Assembly: GCF_900109735.1 (NCBI RefSeq)
Contig: NZ_FOAS01000011.1
Location: forward strand, 99,820 to 163,819
Reading direction: 5' to 3'
Length of the DNA stretch: 64,000 nt
Source of the DNA: Atopomonas hussainii
GTDB taxonomy: Bacteria; Pseudomonadota; Gammaproteobacteria; Pseudomonadales; Pseudomonadaceae
Made by a program: the position numbers and the translations under genes. Under the pieces are notes generated by a model. That model saw nothing but the letters and a program-made list of their open reading frames with translations. It did no database searches and was not told the origin of the DNA. Shown here in pieces: positions 35,157 through 44,361 of the stretch (position 1 is the first letter of the stretch; every line of letters starts with the position of its first letter).

Positions 35157-37941
35157 CCGGCGTGTGCTGGTCTTTCTCGTAGAGTGCCTGTTGCAGGCGC
35201 TCGATGGCCTGATCTAGGTCATGCAGGGCTACTTCCGGCAGCGGCAAGCCATCGGCGAGGCGCGACTCTTTGAGCAAGGTTTCGCACTGCTGGCAGGTGG
35301 TGCGTAGCTCAGGCACGCCGCAATAGCGGGTGGCGCCGTGCAGGCGGTGTACTTGGTTGAGCAGCTCTTCTTTATCTTTGTTGCGCAGTGCTAAGCGAAT
35401 GTTGGTGCGCGCTTCGCCAAGGCTGGCGGCCAACATGCTGAGCATGTCGCGGGCCAGATCGGCTTTGCCGGCGGCTAAGCGTAAGCCTTCTTGCTCATCC
35501 AGCACGGGCAGGTCACTGGAGCGGCGCATAGGTAAATCTTCGTGACTGCCGTGCAGACTTTTGCCCGTCCATTTTTCGATCACTTGCACCAGCTGGCGCT
35601 CGCTGATCGGTTTGGTCAGGTAGTCATCCATGCCGCCTTGCAGCAGCGCGCGTTTTTCGTTGGCCAGCGCATGGGCGGTGAGGGCGATGATGGGCATGGC
35701 GGTTTGCCCTTCTAGCTGCTCTTGGCGGCGGATCTCTTGGGTTGTTTGCAGGCCATCGAGGCCGGGCATTTGTACATCCATAAAGATCAGGTCAAAGCGC
35801 TGCTGGTGACACAGACGCAAGGCGGCAAAGCCGTCTTCGGCCGCCGCCGTTTGCGCGCCCAAATCACTCAGTAGCGTGGTGACTAGCTTGAGGTTGGCCG
35901 GGTTGTCATCGACGCAGAGAATGTGCGGCGGGCGCGCTGGATCGTGGGGGGCTGGCAGGCTGACCGCTTTGGGTTGCGCATGGCTGGCGTAGAGCTGCTC
36001 GATAGCTTCTTTCAGCTTGCCCGGGCATACCGGCTTGCTGAGGATGGTGGCAACCTCTTCGCCGATCAGGCTGGCGTACAAGCTTTGCTCGGTGCTGGGG
36101 CAGAGTACGATCACTTTGCAGCCGTCTTCGTGCCAGTTTTCTAGCAGGCCTTCCAGCCTGCCGGGGGGGAGTTGGCGGTTATCGGCGCTGATAATCAGCA
36201 GTAAGTCTTGAGTGGTTTTGGCGATGCGCTGCTTCACGTAGGCGCTACGCAGGGCATCTATCTGGCTGAAACTTTGGTGCTCAAGACCTAAGTCTTCCAG
36301 CTCATTGCTCAGCACGGTATGGGCCAGTTTGTGTGGCTCAAACAGCAGGGCTGGGTATTTGAGTGGGTGTTGCAAACGGCACGGTTCGTCTTGCTCTTTG
36401 CTCAGCGGCAGGGTCACGCTGATCCAAAACTCCGAGCCTTCGCCGGGCAGTGATTGCACACCAATTTCGCCGCCCATTTGCTCGATCAAGCGTTTGGAAA
36501 TCACCAAGCCAAGGCCGGTGCCGCCTTGTTGGCGATACTTGCCATGCGAGGCTTGGCTAAAGGCGAGGAATAGGCGCTGTTGCTCGGCATCCGATAGACC
36601 GATGCCGGTGTCTTGCACGCTGATGCGCAAGGTGGCGCGCTGCTGAATGTCGTCTTCGAGCATCACCCGCACGCACACGCTGCCGTGCTCGGTGAACTTG
36701 ATCGCGTTGTTGATCAGATTGGTGAGGATTTGCCGCAAGCGCAGCGGGTCGCCGACCAGATTGACCGGGGTGTCGCGGTAAATCAGGCACAGCAGCTCAA
36801 GGTGTTTGCTGTGCGCTGCCGGGGCCAGCAAGGTCATGATTTCTTGCAGCAGTTCGCGCAGGTTAAACGGCAGGTTATCCAGCACCAGCTTGCCGGCTTC
36901 GATTTTCGAGAAGTCGAGAATTTCGTTGATGATCGCCAGCAGGCTTTCGGCAGAGCTTTCGATGGTGTTAACAAAGTCGCGCTGGCGGTTGTTGAGCGTG
37001 CTTTTTTGCAGCATGCGGGTGAAACCCAGAATGCCGTTGAGCGGCGTGCGGATTTCATGGCTCATGTTGGCGAGAAATTCCGACTTAATCCGGCTGGCTT
37101 CGAGGGCTTCCTTGCGCGCCATGTCCAGCTCGATGTTTTGCACCTCGATGGTTTCCATGTTCTCGCGCAGGTCTTCGACGGCAATGTCGATGTTGTGTTG
37201 CATTTCTTCCTGCGCGCCTTGCAGGGCTTCGGCCATGCGGTTGAGGGCGCTGGCAAGGCGATCAAGCTCAGGGTTGCCCAGCGCAGGCAAGCGCGTGTCG
37301 AGATGGCCTTCACGCAGGCGAGCCACGGCGGCACCAATTTTGCGCAGCGGTGCGCTCACGCTGCGTTGCAGGTGCAGGGCCAGCAAAGTAATGGTGATCA
37401 TGCCGGTGGCCAGCAGCGCCAGACTGATCAATAGCGTGCGGTAGGTGCGCACTAAGGTGCTGTGATGGCTTAGCTCGATCTCGACCCAGCCGAGGATCGG
37501 GTCTTCTGAGGGTTGCAGCTGGTTGCCGCGCGGCTCCAGCTGGCTTTGTCGTACCGGCAGGCTAAAGCGGCTGACGCCGTCGAGGTGTTCGGTTTGCAAG
37601 CGGTGCACGGCCAGCCAGTTAGGTAAGCCGGGCATGCGCGGGCCAGCATGCGCGAGCAGCTCGCCGTTTCTATTAAAGATGCGCGCGGCGCGCACGTCTT
37701 CATCGTTGAGTGCTTCATCGCACAGCGCTTCCAGCACTTCTTCGGCCTGTTCGGCTTTTAATTGGCTGGCGGCTAGGCGGCCAAGTTGGCGCACGTTGAG
37801 TTCGCCGCGTTCTACCAAGCGCAGTTGGTGATCGGCTAGCTGCCAATACACAAAGACCCCGGCCAACAGCACACTGAGCACGCTGGCTGGCAGCAGGGTC
37901 AGTAGCAGAATCCGTCCTCTCAGGCCCAAGCCTGTGGTCAT
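35128..37941 (-). CDS. gacS: Hybrid sensor histidine kinase GacS
   Basis: Global sensor of the Gac/Rsm pathway; phosphorylates GacA, which induces small RNAs that sequester RsmA. The 937-aa protein has two membrane segments (about residues 10-33 and 165-188) around a periplasmic domain, HAMP (189-245), HisKA with H295 in NMSHEIRTPLNGILGF, HATPase (about 395-515; TGIGLSD, GGTGLGLVISKRL), a receiver with D722 in FMDVQMPGLDG, and a C-terminal HPt with H865 in HRLHGAT. ATG 37941 has a GGAGAG ribosome site. It overlaps ldhA and is divergent from cysM. Confidence 0.96.
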   Translation of the reverse strand: MTTGLGLRGRILLLTLLPASVLSVLLAGVFVYWQLADHQLRLVERGELNVRQLGRLAASQLKAEQAEEVLEALCDEALNDEDVRAARIFNRNGELLAHAGPRMPGLPNWLAVHRLQTEHLDGVSRFSLPVRQSQLEPRGNQLQPSEDPILGWVEIELSHHSTLVRTYRTLLISLALLATGMITITLLALHLQRSVSAPLRKIGAAVARLREGHLDTRLPALGNPELDRLASALNRMAEALQGAQEEMQHNIDIAVEDLRENMETIEVQNIELDMARKEALEASRIKSEFLANMSHEIRTPLNGILGFTRMLQKSTLNNRQRDFVNTIESSAESLLAIINEILDFSKIEAGKLVLDNLPFNLRELLQEIMTLLAPAAHSKHLELLCLIYRDTPVNLVGDPLRLRQILTNLINNAIKFTEHGSVCVRVMLEDDIQQRATLRISVQDTGIGLSDAEQQRLFLAFSQASHGKYRQQGGTGLGLVISKRLIEQMGGEIGVQSLPGEGSEFWISVTLPLSKEQDEPCRLQHPLKYPALLFEPHKLAHTVLSNELEDLGLEHQSFSQIDALRSAYVKQRIAKTTQDLLLIISADNRQLPPGRLEGLLENWHEDGCKVIVLCPSTEQSLYASLIGEEVATILSKPVCPGKLKEAIEQLYASHAQPKAVSLPAPHDPARPPHILCVDDNPANLKLVTTLLSDLGAQTAAAEDGFAALRLCHQQRFDLIFMDVQMPGLDGLQTTQEIRRQEQLEGQTAMPIIALTAHALANEKRALLQGGMDDYLTKPISERQLVQVIEKWTGKSLHGSHEDLPMRRSSDLPVLDEQEGLRLAAGKADLARDMLSMLAASLGEARTNIRLALRNKDKEELLNQVHRLHGATRYCGVPELRTTCQQCETLLKESRLADGLPLPEVALHDLDQAIERLQQALYEKDQHTPDEAHASTSL

Positions 37942-38102
37942 GGTGAGCTCTCCAAGCAAATGCGGCGGGCGCTGGGGTGCGGGCTGCCGGGTGGCTTTCA
38001 GTGTAACCAGATGCGCAGCGCTTCCCAACAAGACCGCGCCGCTGCTTTGCCGTTATCATAGAGCGTTTGATGCTAGTCACAGTTATGAGGATGCCCGCTG
38101 CC

Positions 38103-39008
38103 ATGTCCGACGCCTTGCCGCCTTTCCCCAGCATTGCCGAATGCGTCGGCAATACGCCGTTGGTGCGTTTACAGCGCTTGCCGGGTAATACCAGCAATAC
38201 CGTGCTGGTGAAGTTAGAAGGCAACAACCCGGCCGGTTCGGTGAAAGACCGCCCAGCGCTGTCGATGATTAGCCGTGCCGAAGCACGCGGGCAGATCAAA
38301 CCGGGCGATACGCTGATTGAAGCCACCAGCGGCAACACCGGCATTGCCTTGGCCATGGCTGCCGCCATTAAGGGCTACCGCATGGTGCTGATCATGCCGG
38401 ATAACTCGACCGCCGAGCGTAAAGCGGCGATGACGGCCTACGGCGCCGAATTGATTTTGGTGACTAAAGAGCAGGGCATGGAAGGCGCCCGCGACTTGGC
38501 TTTGCAGATGCAGGCCGAGGGTAAAGGCTTAGTGCTTAACCAGTTTGGCAATTTCGATAACCCCGAAGCGCATTACCAAGGCACCGGGCCAGAAATTTGG
38601 CAGCAAACCGCCGGCTGCGTGACCCACTTTGTCAGCGCTATGGGCACCACGGGCACCATTATGGGTACCTCGCGGTACCTGAAAGAGCAAAACCCCGCGG
38701 TGCAGATTGTCGGCTTGCAGCCGATGGAAGGCGCGTCGATTCCCGGTATCCGCCGCTGGCCCGAGGCGTATTTGCCGACCATTTTTGAAGCCTCGCGGGT
38801 TGATCAAGTGATCGACATGAGCCAAGAGGAAGCCGAGCAAACCATGCGCCGTTTGGCCCGCGAAGAAGGCATCTTCTGTGGTGTTTCCTCGGGTGGCGCG
38901 GTGGCCGGTGCACTGCGTTTGAGTGCGCAGGTCGAGAACGCCGTGATCGTGGCGATTATTTGTGATCGCGGCGATCGCTACTTATCGACGGGTATTTATG
39001 AAGCGTAA
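38103..39008 (+). CDS. cysM: Cysteine synthase B
   Basis: PLP-dependent O-acetylserine (or phosphoserine) sulfhydrylase using sulfide or thiosulfate. The 301-aa protein has the Lys-bearing motif NPAGSVKDRPALSMI, the substrate loop EATSGNTGIALAMAAA, and the PLP-binding VSSGGAVAGALRL. Several in-frame starts lie between 38067 and 38103; ATG 38103 is chosen by family length and a GAGGA site about 11 bp upstream, with some doubt. It overlaps rlmD by 11 bp. Confidence 0.92.
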   Translation: MSDALPPFPSIAECVGNTPLVRLQRLPGNTSNTVLVKLEGNNPAGSVKDRPALSMISRAEARGQIKPGDTLIEATSGNTGIALAMAAAIKGYRMVLIMPDNSTAERKAAMTAYGAELILVTKEQGMEGARDLALQMQAEGKGLVLNQFGNFDNPEAHYQGTGPEIWQQTAGCVTHFVSAMGTTGTIMGTSRYLKEQNPAVQIVGLQPMEGASIPGIRRWPEAYLPTIFEASRVDQVIDMSQEEAEQTMRRLAREEGIFCGVSSGGAVAGALRLSAQVENAVIVAIICDRGDRYLSTGIYEA

Positions 39009-40344
39009 GGCCACCAGCCAACTGCGTCTGCAGCCCGCTGGCGGTAAAGCGGCGGCGGTGCCGGTGGGGCGCAAGGTGCAACTGCAGATCGAGCGCATGG
39101 CGCACGATGGCCGTGGCATCGCCTACCTGGAAGGCCGCACTTGGTTTGTCAGCGGTGCCTTGCCCGGTGAGCAGGTGCAGGCGCAAGTGCTTGGCGGTCG
39201 GCAGAAGTTGGTCGAAGCGCGCATGCTGGCGGTGTTAACGCCCAGCGCGCAGCGCCGTGAGCCAGCTTGCCCGCATACCGAACGCTGTGGCGGCTGCAAC
39301 TTACAGCATTGGCCTGAGGCGCAGCAGCTGGCTTTTAAACAGCAGAGCCTGGCTGATCAGCTCAAGCGTGTCGCGCAACTGGAGCCCGAGCATTGGGCGG
39401 CGCCCTTGGCCGGCGAGCCGTTGGCTTATCGCCGCCGCGCGCGGGTTGCCGTGCGTTGGAACGCGCAGCGCCAGCAGCTGGATGTCGGCTTTCGTGCCGA
39501 AGCCAGTCAAGAGGTGGTGGCGCTCAACGACTGTGCGGTGCTGGTACAGCCTTTGCAGAAAATCCTTCACGCTTTGCCCGCTACGCTAAACGCCTTAGAA
39601 GCCCCGCAAAGTGTCGGTCATGTTGAGCTGTTTTATGGCGATGCCAGCGCTGTTTTGGTGCGCCACACCAAGCCACTGAGCGAGAGCGATCAGCAAGCGT
39701 TGCAGCGCTGGGCAGACAGCCATGCGGCGCAACTGTGGCTGCAAGGCAAAGGCGAGCCTGAGGCTAGTGTGGCCGGTCAGGTGCTGAGTTACAGCTTGCC
39801 AAGCTGGCAGGTGCAGCTGGGTTATCGGCCGGGTGATTTTGTTCAGGTCAATGCCGCGCTTAACGAGCGCATGGTGGCGCAAGCGCTGGATTGGCTGGGT
39901 GATGTGCAAGGCTTGCGCGTGCTGGATTTGTTCAGTGGCTTAGGTAACTTCAGCTTGCCGTTGGCACGCTGTGGTGCCGAGGTGACTGCGGTGGAAGGCG
40001 TGGCCGGTATGGTGGCACGGGCGCAACAGAATGCCGAGGCCAATGGCCTGAATGTGCGCTGTGTGCAGGCTGATTTGTTTGCGCCGCTGGCAGGCAATTG
40101 GCTGGCGGATGGTTGCGATATCGTCTTGCTCGACCCGCCGCGTGATGGTGCGCAGCAAGTGGCCAAGCAGATTAAGGAACTTGGCGCGGCGCGGGTGCTC
40201 TATGTTTCGTGTAACCCGGCGACCTTGGCGCGCGATGCGGCGCTGCTGGCCGAGCAGGGTTATCGTTTGGTCAAGGCGGGGCTGTTAGACATGTTTCCGC
40301 AAACAGCGCATGCCGAAGCCATGGCGTTGTTTGCACAGTACTAG
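38998..40344 (+). CDS. rlmD: 23S rRNA (uracil(1939)-C(5))-methyltransferase RlmD
   Basis: Methylates U1939 of 23S rRNA. The 448-aa protein has an N-terminal TRAM domain (about residues 20-75), an iron-sulfur site with C91, C97 and C100 (CPHTERCGGC), the SAM site LDLFSGLGNFSLPLA, DPPRDGA, and the catalytic Cys in YVSCNPATLARD. The start is inside the end of cysM. The cysM-rlmD-relA-mazG order is conserved in Pseudomonas. Confidence 0.95.
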   Translation: MKRKATSQLRLQPAGGKAAAVPVGRKVQLQIERMAHDGRGIAYLEGRTWFVSGALPGEQVQAQVLGGRQKLVEARMLAVLTPSAQRREPACPHTERCGGCNLQHWPEAQQLAFKQQSLADQLKRVAQLEPEHWAAPLAGEPLAYRRRARVAVRWNAQRQQLDVGFRAEASQEVVALNDCAVLVQPLQKILHALPATLNALEAPQSVGHVELFYGDASAVLVRHTKPLSESDQQALQRWADSHAAQLWLQGKGEPEASVAGQVLSYSLPSWQVQLGYRPGDFVQVNAALNERMVAQALDWLGDVQGLRVLDLFSGLGNFSLPLARCGAEVTAVEGVAGMVARAQQNAEANGLNVRCVQADLFAPLAGNWLADGCDIVLLDPPRDGAQQVAKQIKELGAARVLYVSCNPATLARDAALLAEQGYRLVKAGLLDMFPQTAHAEAMALFAQY

Positions 40345-40414
40345 GTAGGCGCCTCGGCGCCGCGACAATGGCCCCGCCGCTTGCGGTGAGAAGGCCGGTA
40401 ACGATGGAGTTGTT

Positions 40415-42658
40415 ATGGTTCAGGTGCGGGCCCAAAACGCCGTCAACGAGGACGGCAGTGTTAATCAGGAAAGCTGGCTCAACGAGATCGGGCCGCAGGT
40501 GCCGGGGCTGGATATCCAGCTGCTGCGCGATGCCTGCGACTTTGCGCGCGAGGCCGAAGAGCGTGCCTTGGCCAGTGAAAACGTCTGGATTGAAGGCGTA
40601 TCGAGCTACCGCACCGGCCTAGAAATGGCCGAAATTCTCGCTGAGCTGAAACTCGACCCAGAAAGCATTATCGCCGCCGTGGTGTACCGCGCCGTGCGTG
40701 AAGGCAAAACCAGCCTTGAGTCTGTCGCCACCCACTTTGGCCCAGTGGTGGCCAAGCTGGTGGAGGGTGTGCTGCGCATGGCGGCCATCACCGCGAGCTT
40801 GAACCCGCGGCAGTCGATGGTGATGGGCACCCAAGCGCAGGTCGAGAACCTGCGCAAAATGCTGGTCGCCATGGTCGATGACGTGCGTGTGGCGCTGATC
40901 AAGCTGGCAGAGCGAACTTGCGCCATCCGCGAGGTTAAAACCGCTCCGGAAGACAAACGCTACCGCGTAGCGCGCGAAGTGTTCGACATCTATGCACCAC
41001 TGGCGCACCGCTTAGGTATCGGTCATATCAAGTGGGAGCTGGAAGACCTGTCGTTCCGCTACCTAGAGCCTGAGCAATACAAACGCATTGCCAAGCTGCT
41101 CGACGAGCGCCGTCTCGATCGGCAGGAGTACATCAAGCAAGTCATGCAGCGTTTGCGCGCGGCCTTGGGTGAGAACGGCATCGATGCCGACATCACCGGG
41201 CGCGCCAAACACATCTATTCCATCTGGCGGAAGATGCAGCGCAAAGGCCTCGACTTCGACCAGATTTACGACGTGCGTGCCGTGCGTGTGTTAGTGCCGC
41301 GCGTCGCCGACTGCTATACCGCACTGGGGGTGATTCACTCGCTGTGGCGGCATATCCCGCGCGAGTTCGACGACTACATCGCCAACCCGAAAGAAAACGG
41401 CTACCGCTCGCTGCACACCGCAGTGATGGGCCCGGAAGGCAAAGTGCTCGAAGTGCAGATCCGCACCAAGGACATGCACGAAGAAGCCGAGCTAGGTGTG
41501 TGCGCCCACTGGCGCTATAAAGGCACCGACACCAAGAGCAACTCCAACGCCTACGAAGACAAAATTGCTTGGCTGCGCCAAGTGTTGGAATGGCACGAAG
41601 AACTCGGCGATATCGGCGGTTTGGCCGATCAGTTGCGCGTCGATTTCGAGCCCGATCGGGTTTACGTGCTCACCCCCGAGGGCCATGCGATCGACTTGCC
41701 CACCGGCTCTACGCCGCTGGACTTTGCCTACCGCGTGCACACCGAAGTAGGCCACAGCTGCCGTGGCGCTAAGGTTAACGGGCGCATCGTGCCGCTGACC
41801 TATCAGCTGCAAACCGGCGATCAAGTGGTGATCATCACCGCCAAGAACAGCGGCCCCAGCCGCGATTGGCTGAACCCCAACTTGGGCTACGTGAACACCT
41901 CGCGCGCGCGGGCCAAGATCGTGCATTGGTTCAAGCTGCAGGCACGTGATCAGAACGTCGCCGCCGGTAAAGCTCTGCTCGACCGCGAACTATCGCGTTT
42001 GGCGCTTACCGCAGTGGATTACACCGTGCTGGCCGAGCGTTGCCAGCAAAAAACCGTCGAAGACCTGTACGCCGCCTTGGGTTCGGGCGATCTGCGCTTG
42101 GGGCCGGTGATGAACCAGGCCGTTGCGCTGATCGAGCCGGAACGTTCTAGCGAGCAGCTGGAGCTGATTCCGCGCCGGCACGCGGGCACTAAACCCGGCA
42201 AGCGAGATGTGCAAATTCTCGGCGTGGGCAACCTGCTGACCAGCATCGCCAATTGCTGCCAACCGTTACCCGGCGATGCGATCACCGGCTACATCACCCA
42301 AGGCCGTGGCGTGAGCATTCACCGCCAAGACTGCCCTAGTTTGTTGCAGCTGGCCGAGCGCGAGCCAGAGCGCATCGTGCAGGTCAGCTGGGGCGAAGGG
42401 CAGAAGCAAACCTACCCGGTGGATATCTTGGTACGTGCCTACGACCGCTCTGGTCTGCTGCGCGATATCTCGCAACTGCTGCTCAACGAGCGACTGAACG
42501 TGATTGCGGTGAACACCCTCACCGATAAGCAAGACAATACCGCCGATATGAAATTGACCATCGAGATTCCCGATCTCAATGCGCTGGGCCGCTTGTTGTC
42601 GCGCATTTCGCAGCTGCCCAACATCATCGAAGCCTACCGGCAGAAGGCGGGCAGCTGA
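40415..42658 (+). CDS. relA: (p)ppGpp synthetase RelA
   Basis: Ribosome-associated alarmone synthetase of the stringent response. The 747-aa protein has an N-terminal pseudo-hydrolase domain in which the HD dyad region reads AVVYRAVREG, so it lacks the hydrolase residues as RelA does and SpoT does not. The synthetase domain has RAVRVLVPRVADCYTALGVI and YRSLHTAVMGPEGKVLEVQI; a TGS domain (VYVLTPEGHAIDLPTGSTPL), zinc-finger region (IANCCQPLPGD) and ACT domain follow. Its stop overlaps the mazG ATG by 1 bp. Confidence 0.97.
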   Translation: MVQVRAQNAVNEDGSVNQESWLNEIGPQVPGLDIQLLRDACDFAREAEERALASENVWIEGVSSYRTGLEMAEILAELKLDPESIIAAVVYRAVREGKTSLESVATHFGPVVAKLVEGVLRMAAITASLNPRQSMVMGTQAQVENLRKMLVAMVDDVRVALIKLAERTCAIREVKTAPEDKRYRVAREVFDIYAPLAHRLGIGHIKWELEDLSFRYLEPEQYKRIAKLLDERRLDRQEYIKQVMQRLRAALGENGIDADITGRAKHIYSIWRKMQRKGLDFDQIYDVRAVRVLVPRVADCYTALGVIHSLWRHIPREFDDYIANPKENGYRSLHTAVMGPEGKVLEVQIRTKDMHEEAELGVCAHWRYKGTDTKSNSNAYEDKIAWLRQVLEWHEELGDIGGLADQLRVDFEPDRVYVLTPEGHAIDLPTGSTPLDFAYRVHTEVGHSCRGAKVNGRIVPLTYQLQTGDQVVIITAKNSGPSRDWLNPNLGYVNTSRARAKIVHWFKLQARDQNVAAGKALLDRELSRLALTAVDYTVLAERCQQKTVEDLYAALGSGDLRLGPVMNQAVALIEPERSSEQLELIPRRHAGTKPGKRDVQILGVGNLLTSIANCCQPLPGDAITGYITQGRGVSIHRQDCPSLLQLAEREPERIVQVSWGEGQKQTYPVDILVRAYDRSGLLRDISQLLLNERLNVIAVNTLTDKQDNTADMKLTIEIPDLNALGRLLSRISQLPNIIEAYRQKAGS

Positions 42659-43497
42659 TGTACAACATAGATGATCTGAAAAACCTCATGGCGCGCTTGC
42701 GCCACCCCGAGCACGGCTGCCCGTGGGATGTGAAGCAAGACTACGCCAGCATAGTGCCCTACACCTTAGAAGAAGCCTACGAAGTGGCCGATGCCATTGA
42801 ACAAGGCGACTTTGCCCAGCTGGAAGGCGAGTTGGGCGACTTGTTGTTTCAGGTGATCTACTACTGCCAACTTGCCAGCGAAGAACAGCGCTTTGCCTGG
42901 GAGCAAGTGGTCGATGGGATTACCCGCAAGCTGATTCGTCGCCATCCGCATGTGTTCCCCGATGGCGATTTGTACGGCCCGCTGGATGCGCCCAAGTTGT
43001 CTGAAGCGGCGATCAAATCACGCTGGGAAGCAATCAAAGCCGAAGAGCGCGCCGAAAAAGCTCAGCAGCCGGAGCAACTCTCGCTGCTGGATGACGTGCC
43101 GCAAGCGCTACCGGCGCTAAAGCGTGCCGCCAAACTGCAAAAGCGTGCCGCGCAAGTCGGTTTCGATTGGCCCGCTGCTTTGCCGGTGGTGGATAAACTG
43201 CGCGAAGAACTCGACGAAGTGCTTGAGGCCATGGCCGATGGCGATGCCGAAGGTATCTTTGAAGAAGTCGGCGACCTGCTGTTTGTGGTGGTCAATTTGG
43301 CTCGCCACTTAAAGGTGGATGCGGAAAGCGCTTTGCGCGCGGGTAATCAAAAGTTTGAGCGGCGCTTTCGTTATATCGAAGCAGTGCTGCGCAGTGAGCA
43401 GCGCGCCATTGCCGACTGCTCGCTAGAGCAACTGGAAGCACTTTGGGTGCTGGCCAAGAAAGAAGAGAAGCAAGCCGCCGCACATTGCGGCGCATAA
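42658..43497 (+). CDS. mazG: Nucleoside triphosphate pyrophosphohydrolase MazG
   Basis: Hydrolyses NTPs to NMP and pyrophosphate; in E. coli it lowers ppGpp under starvation, which fits its place after relA. The 279-aa protein has tandem MazG domains. The first has the start HGCPWDVKQDYASIVPYTLE and the EEAYEVADAIE and ELGDLLFQVIYY acidic motifs; the second has LREELDEVLEAM and EEVGDLLFVVVN. Translation is coupled to relA. Confidence 0.95.
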   Translation: MYNIDDLKNLMARLRHPEHGCPWDVKQDYASIVPYTLEEAYEVADAIEQGDFAQLEGELGDLLFQVIYYCQLASEEQRFAWEQVVDGITRKLIRRHPHVFPDGDLYGPLDAPKLSEAAIKSRWEAIKAEERAEKAQQPEQLSLLDDVPQALPALKRAAKLQKRAAQVGFDWPAALPVVDKLREELDEVLEAMADGDAEGIFEEVGDLLFVVVNLARHLKVDAESALRAGNQKFERRFRYIEAVLRSEQRAIADCSLEQLEALWVLAKKEEKQAAAHCGA

Positions 43498-43511
43498 GGG
43501 TTAAGTACGTC

Positions 43512-44036
43512 ATGAGTAATTCGCTGCGCGACCAGTTGTTAAAGTCCGGGCTGGTCAACGAGAAGCAGGTCAAACAGGCCGAGCGCAAGCAAAAGAAAGA
43601 GAAAAAACTCGAGCGCCAAGGTCTTGCCGAAGAAAAGCCCGTGGCCGCGCCCAAAGGCCCAAGCAAAGCCGAGCGCGACCGTGAACTGATGCGTCAGCGC
43701 CAAGCCGAGCAGCAACAAAAAGAAGCCCAAGCGCAAATTCGTCAGATGGTCGAGCAAAGCAAGATCAGCCGCGAAGGCGCGGACGTGACCTACCGCTTCA
43801 CCCACGGCAGCAAGGTCAAGCAGCTGCTGGTTACCGCCGAGCAACAAGAGCACCTAAGCCGTGGTCGCTTGGCCGTGGTGTCGGTCAATGGCAAGTACGA
43901 GATCGTCCCAGCCAAGCTGCTGGAAGGCCTGCGTGCGCGGGATGAGCGCTGTATTGTCTCGCACCACGCGGCGAAAACCGTGGACGAAGATGACCCGTAT
44001 AAAGACTTCCAAATCCCCGATGATTTGATGTGGTAA
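43512..44036 (+). CDS. DUF2058 protein (YaiL-like)
   Basis: A 174-aa highly charged cytoplasmic protein of the YaiL/DUF2058 family. The N-terminus (SNSLRDQLLKSGLVNEKQVK) is family-typical and is followed by a Lys/Glu/Gln-rich coiled region (about residues 20-85) and a compact C-terminal domain (TYRFTHGSKVKQLLVTAEQQ, ..YEIVPAKLLEGLRARD..) ending DPYKDFQIPDDLMW. The charge pattern suggests nucleic-acid or ribosome association, which is inference. ATG 43512 is 14 bp after mazG. Confidence 0.88.
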   Translation: MSNSLRDQLLKSGLVNEKQVKQAERKQKKEKKLERQGLAEEKPVAAPKGPSKAERDRELMRQRQAEQQQKEAQAQIRQMVEQSKISREGADVTYRFTHGSKVKQLLVTAEQQEHLSRGRLAVVSVNGKYEIVPAKLLEGLRARDERCIVSHHAAKTVDEDDPYKDFQIPDDLMW

Positions 44037-44361
44037 ACACCGTCGGTCGCACTGACTGATCTTTGTTACCAATATTCTCAGAAAAACCACCGTTGGCCCG
44101 GCGTTTGCTGTATAGTGCGCGCCGGCCAATGATTGGCCTCGTCAGGTTTTTACGCGCTCCGGTCTCTCCCGGCTTGCTTCGCCAGCAACTCAGGCTTTGC
44201 TTAATCAGGTACAGCGAGTACCGATCGCCTGCTCTGGCTGCCTAACGCCACATATCCATTATCTTTGATTCGGTTGCACAGCATCCCACCCGTCGCTGCC
44301 AGGGGCTATTTTATTGGTTTAGCAGCACGGCCTCGGTGCATGGCAACCCATGAGGCACACC
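44037..44361 (+). promoter_or_regulatory. Promoter and long structured leader of the DEAD-box helicase gene
   Basis: A 325-bp gap without a credible gene. A -10-like TATAGT (44111-44116) precedes a perfect hairpin GGCCAAT/ATTGGCC (44124-44138), leaving a leader of about 240 nt before the start. No -35 match is obvious. Long leaders are usual for csdA/deaD-type cold-shock helicase genes, where they serve in RNA-level autoregulation; that role here is inferred. Confidence 0.5.

Noticed and set aside
36613..37444. Two long plus-strand frames opposite gacS (273 and 212 aa)
   Set aside because: High-GC third-position shadows of gacS; no start context or domain.
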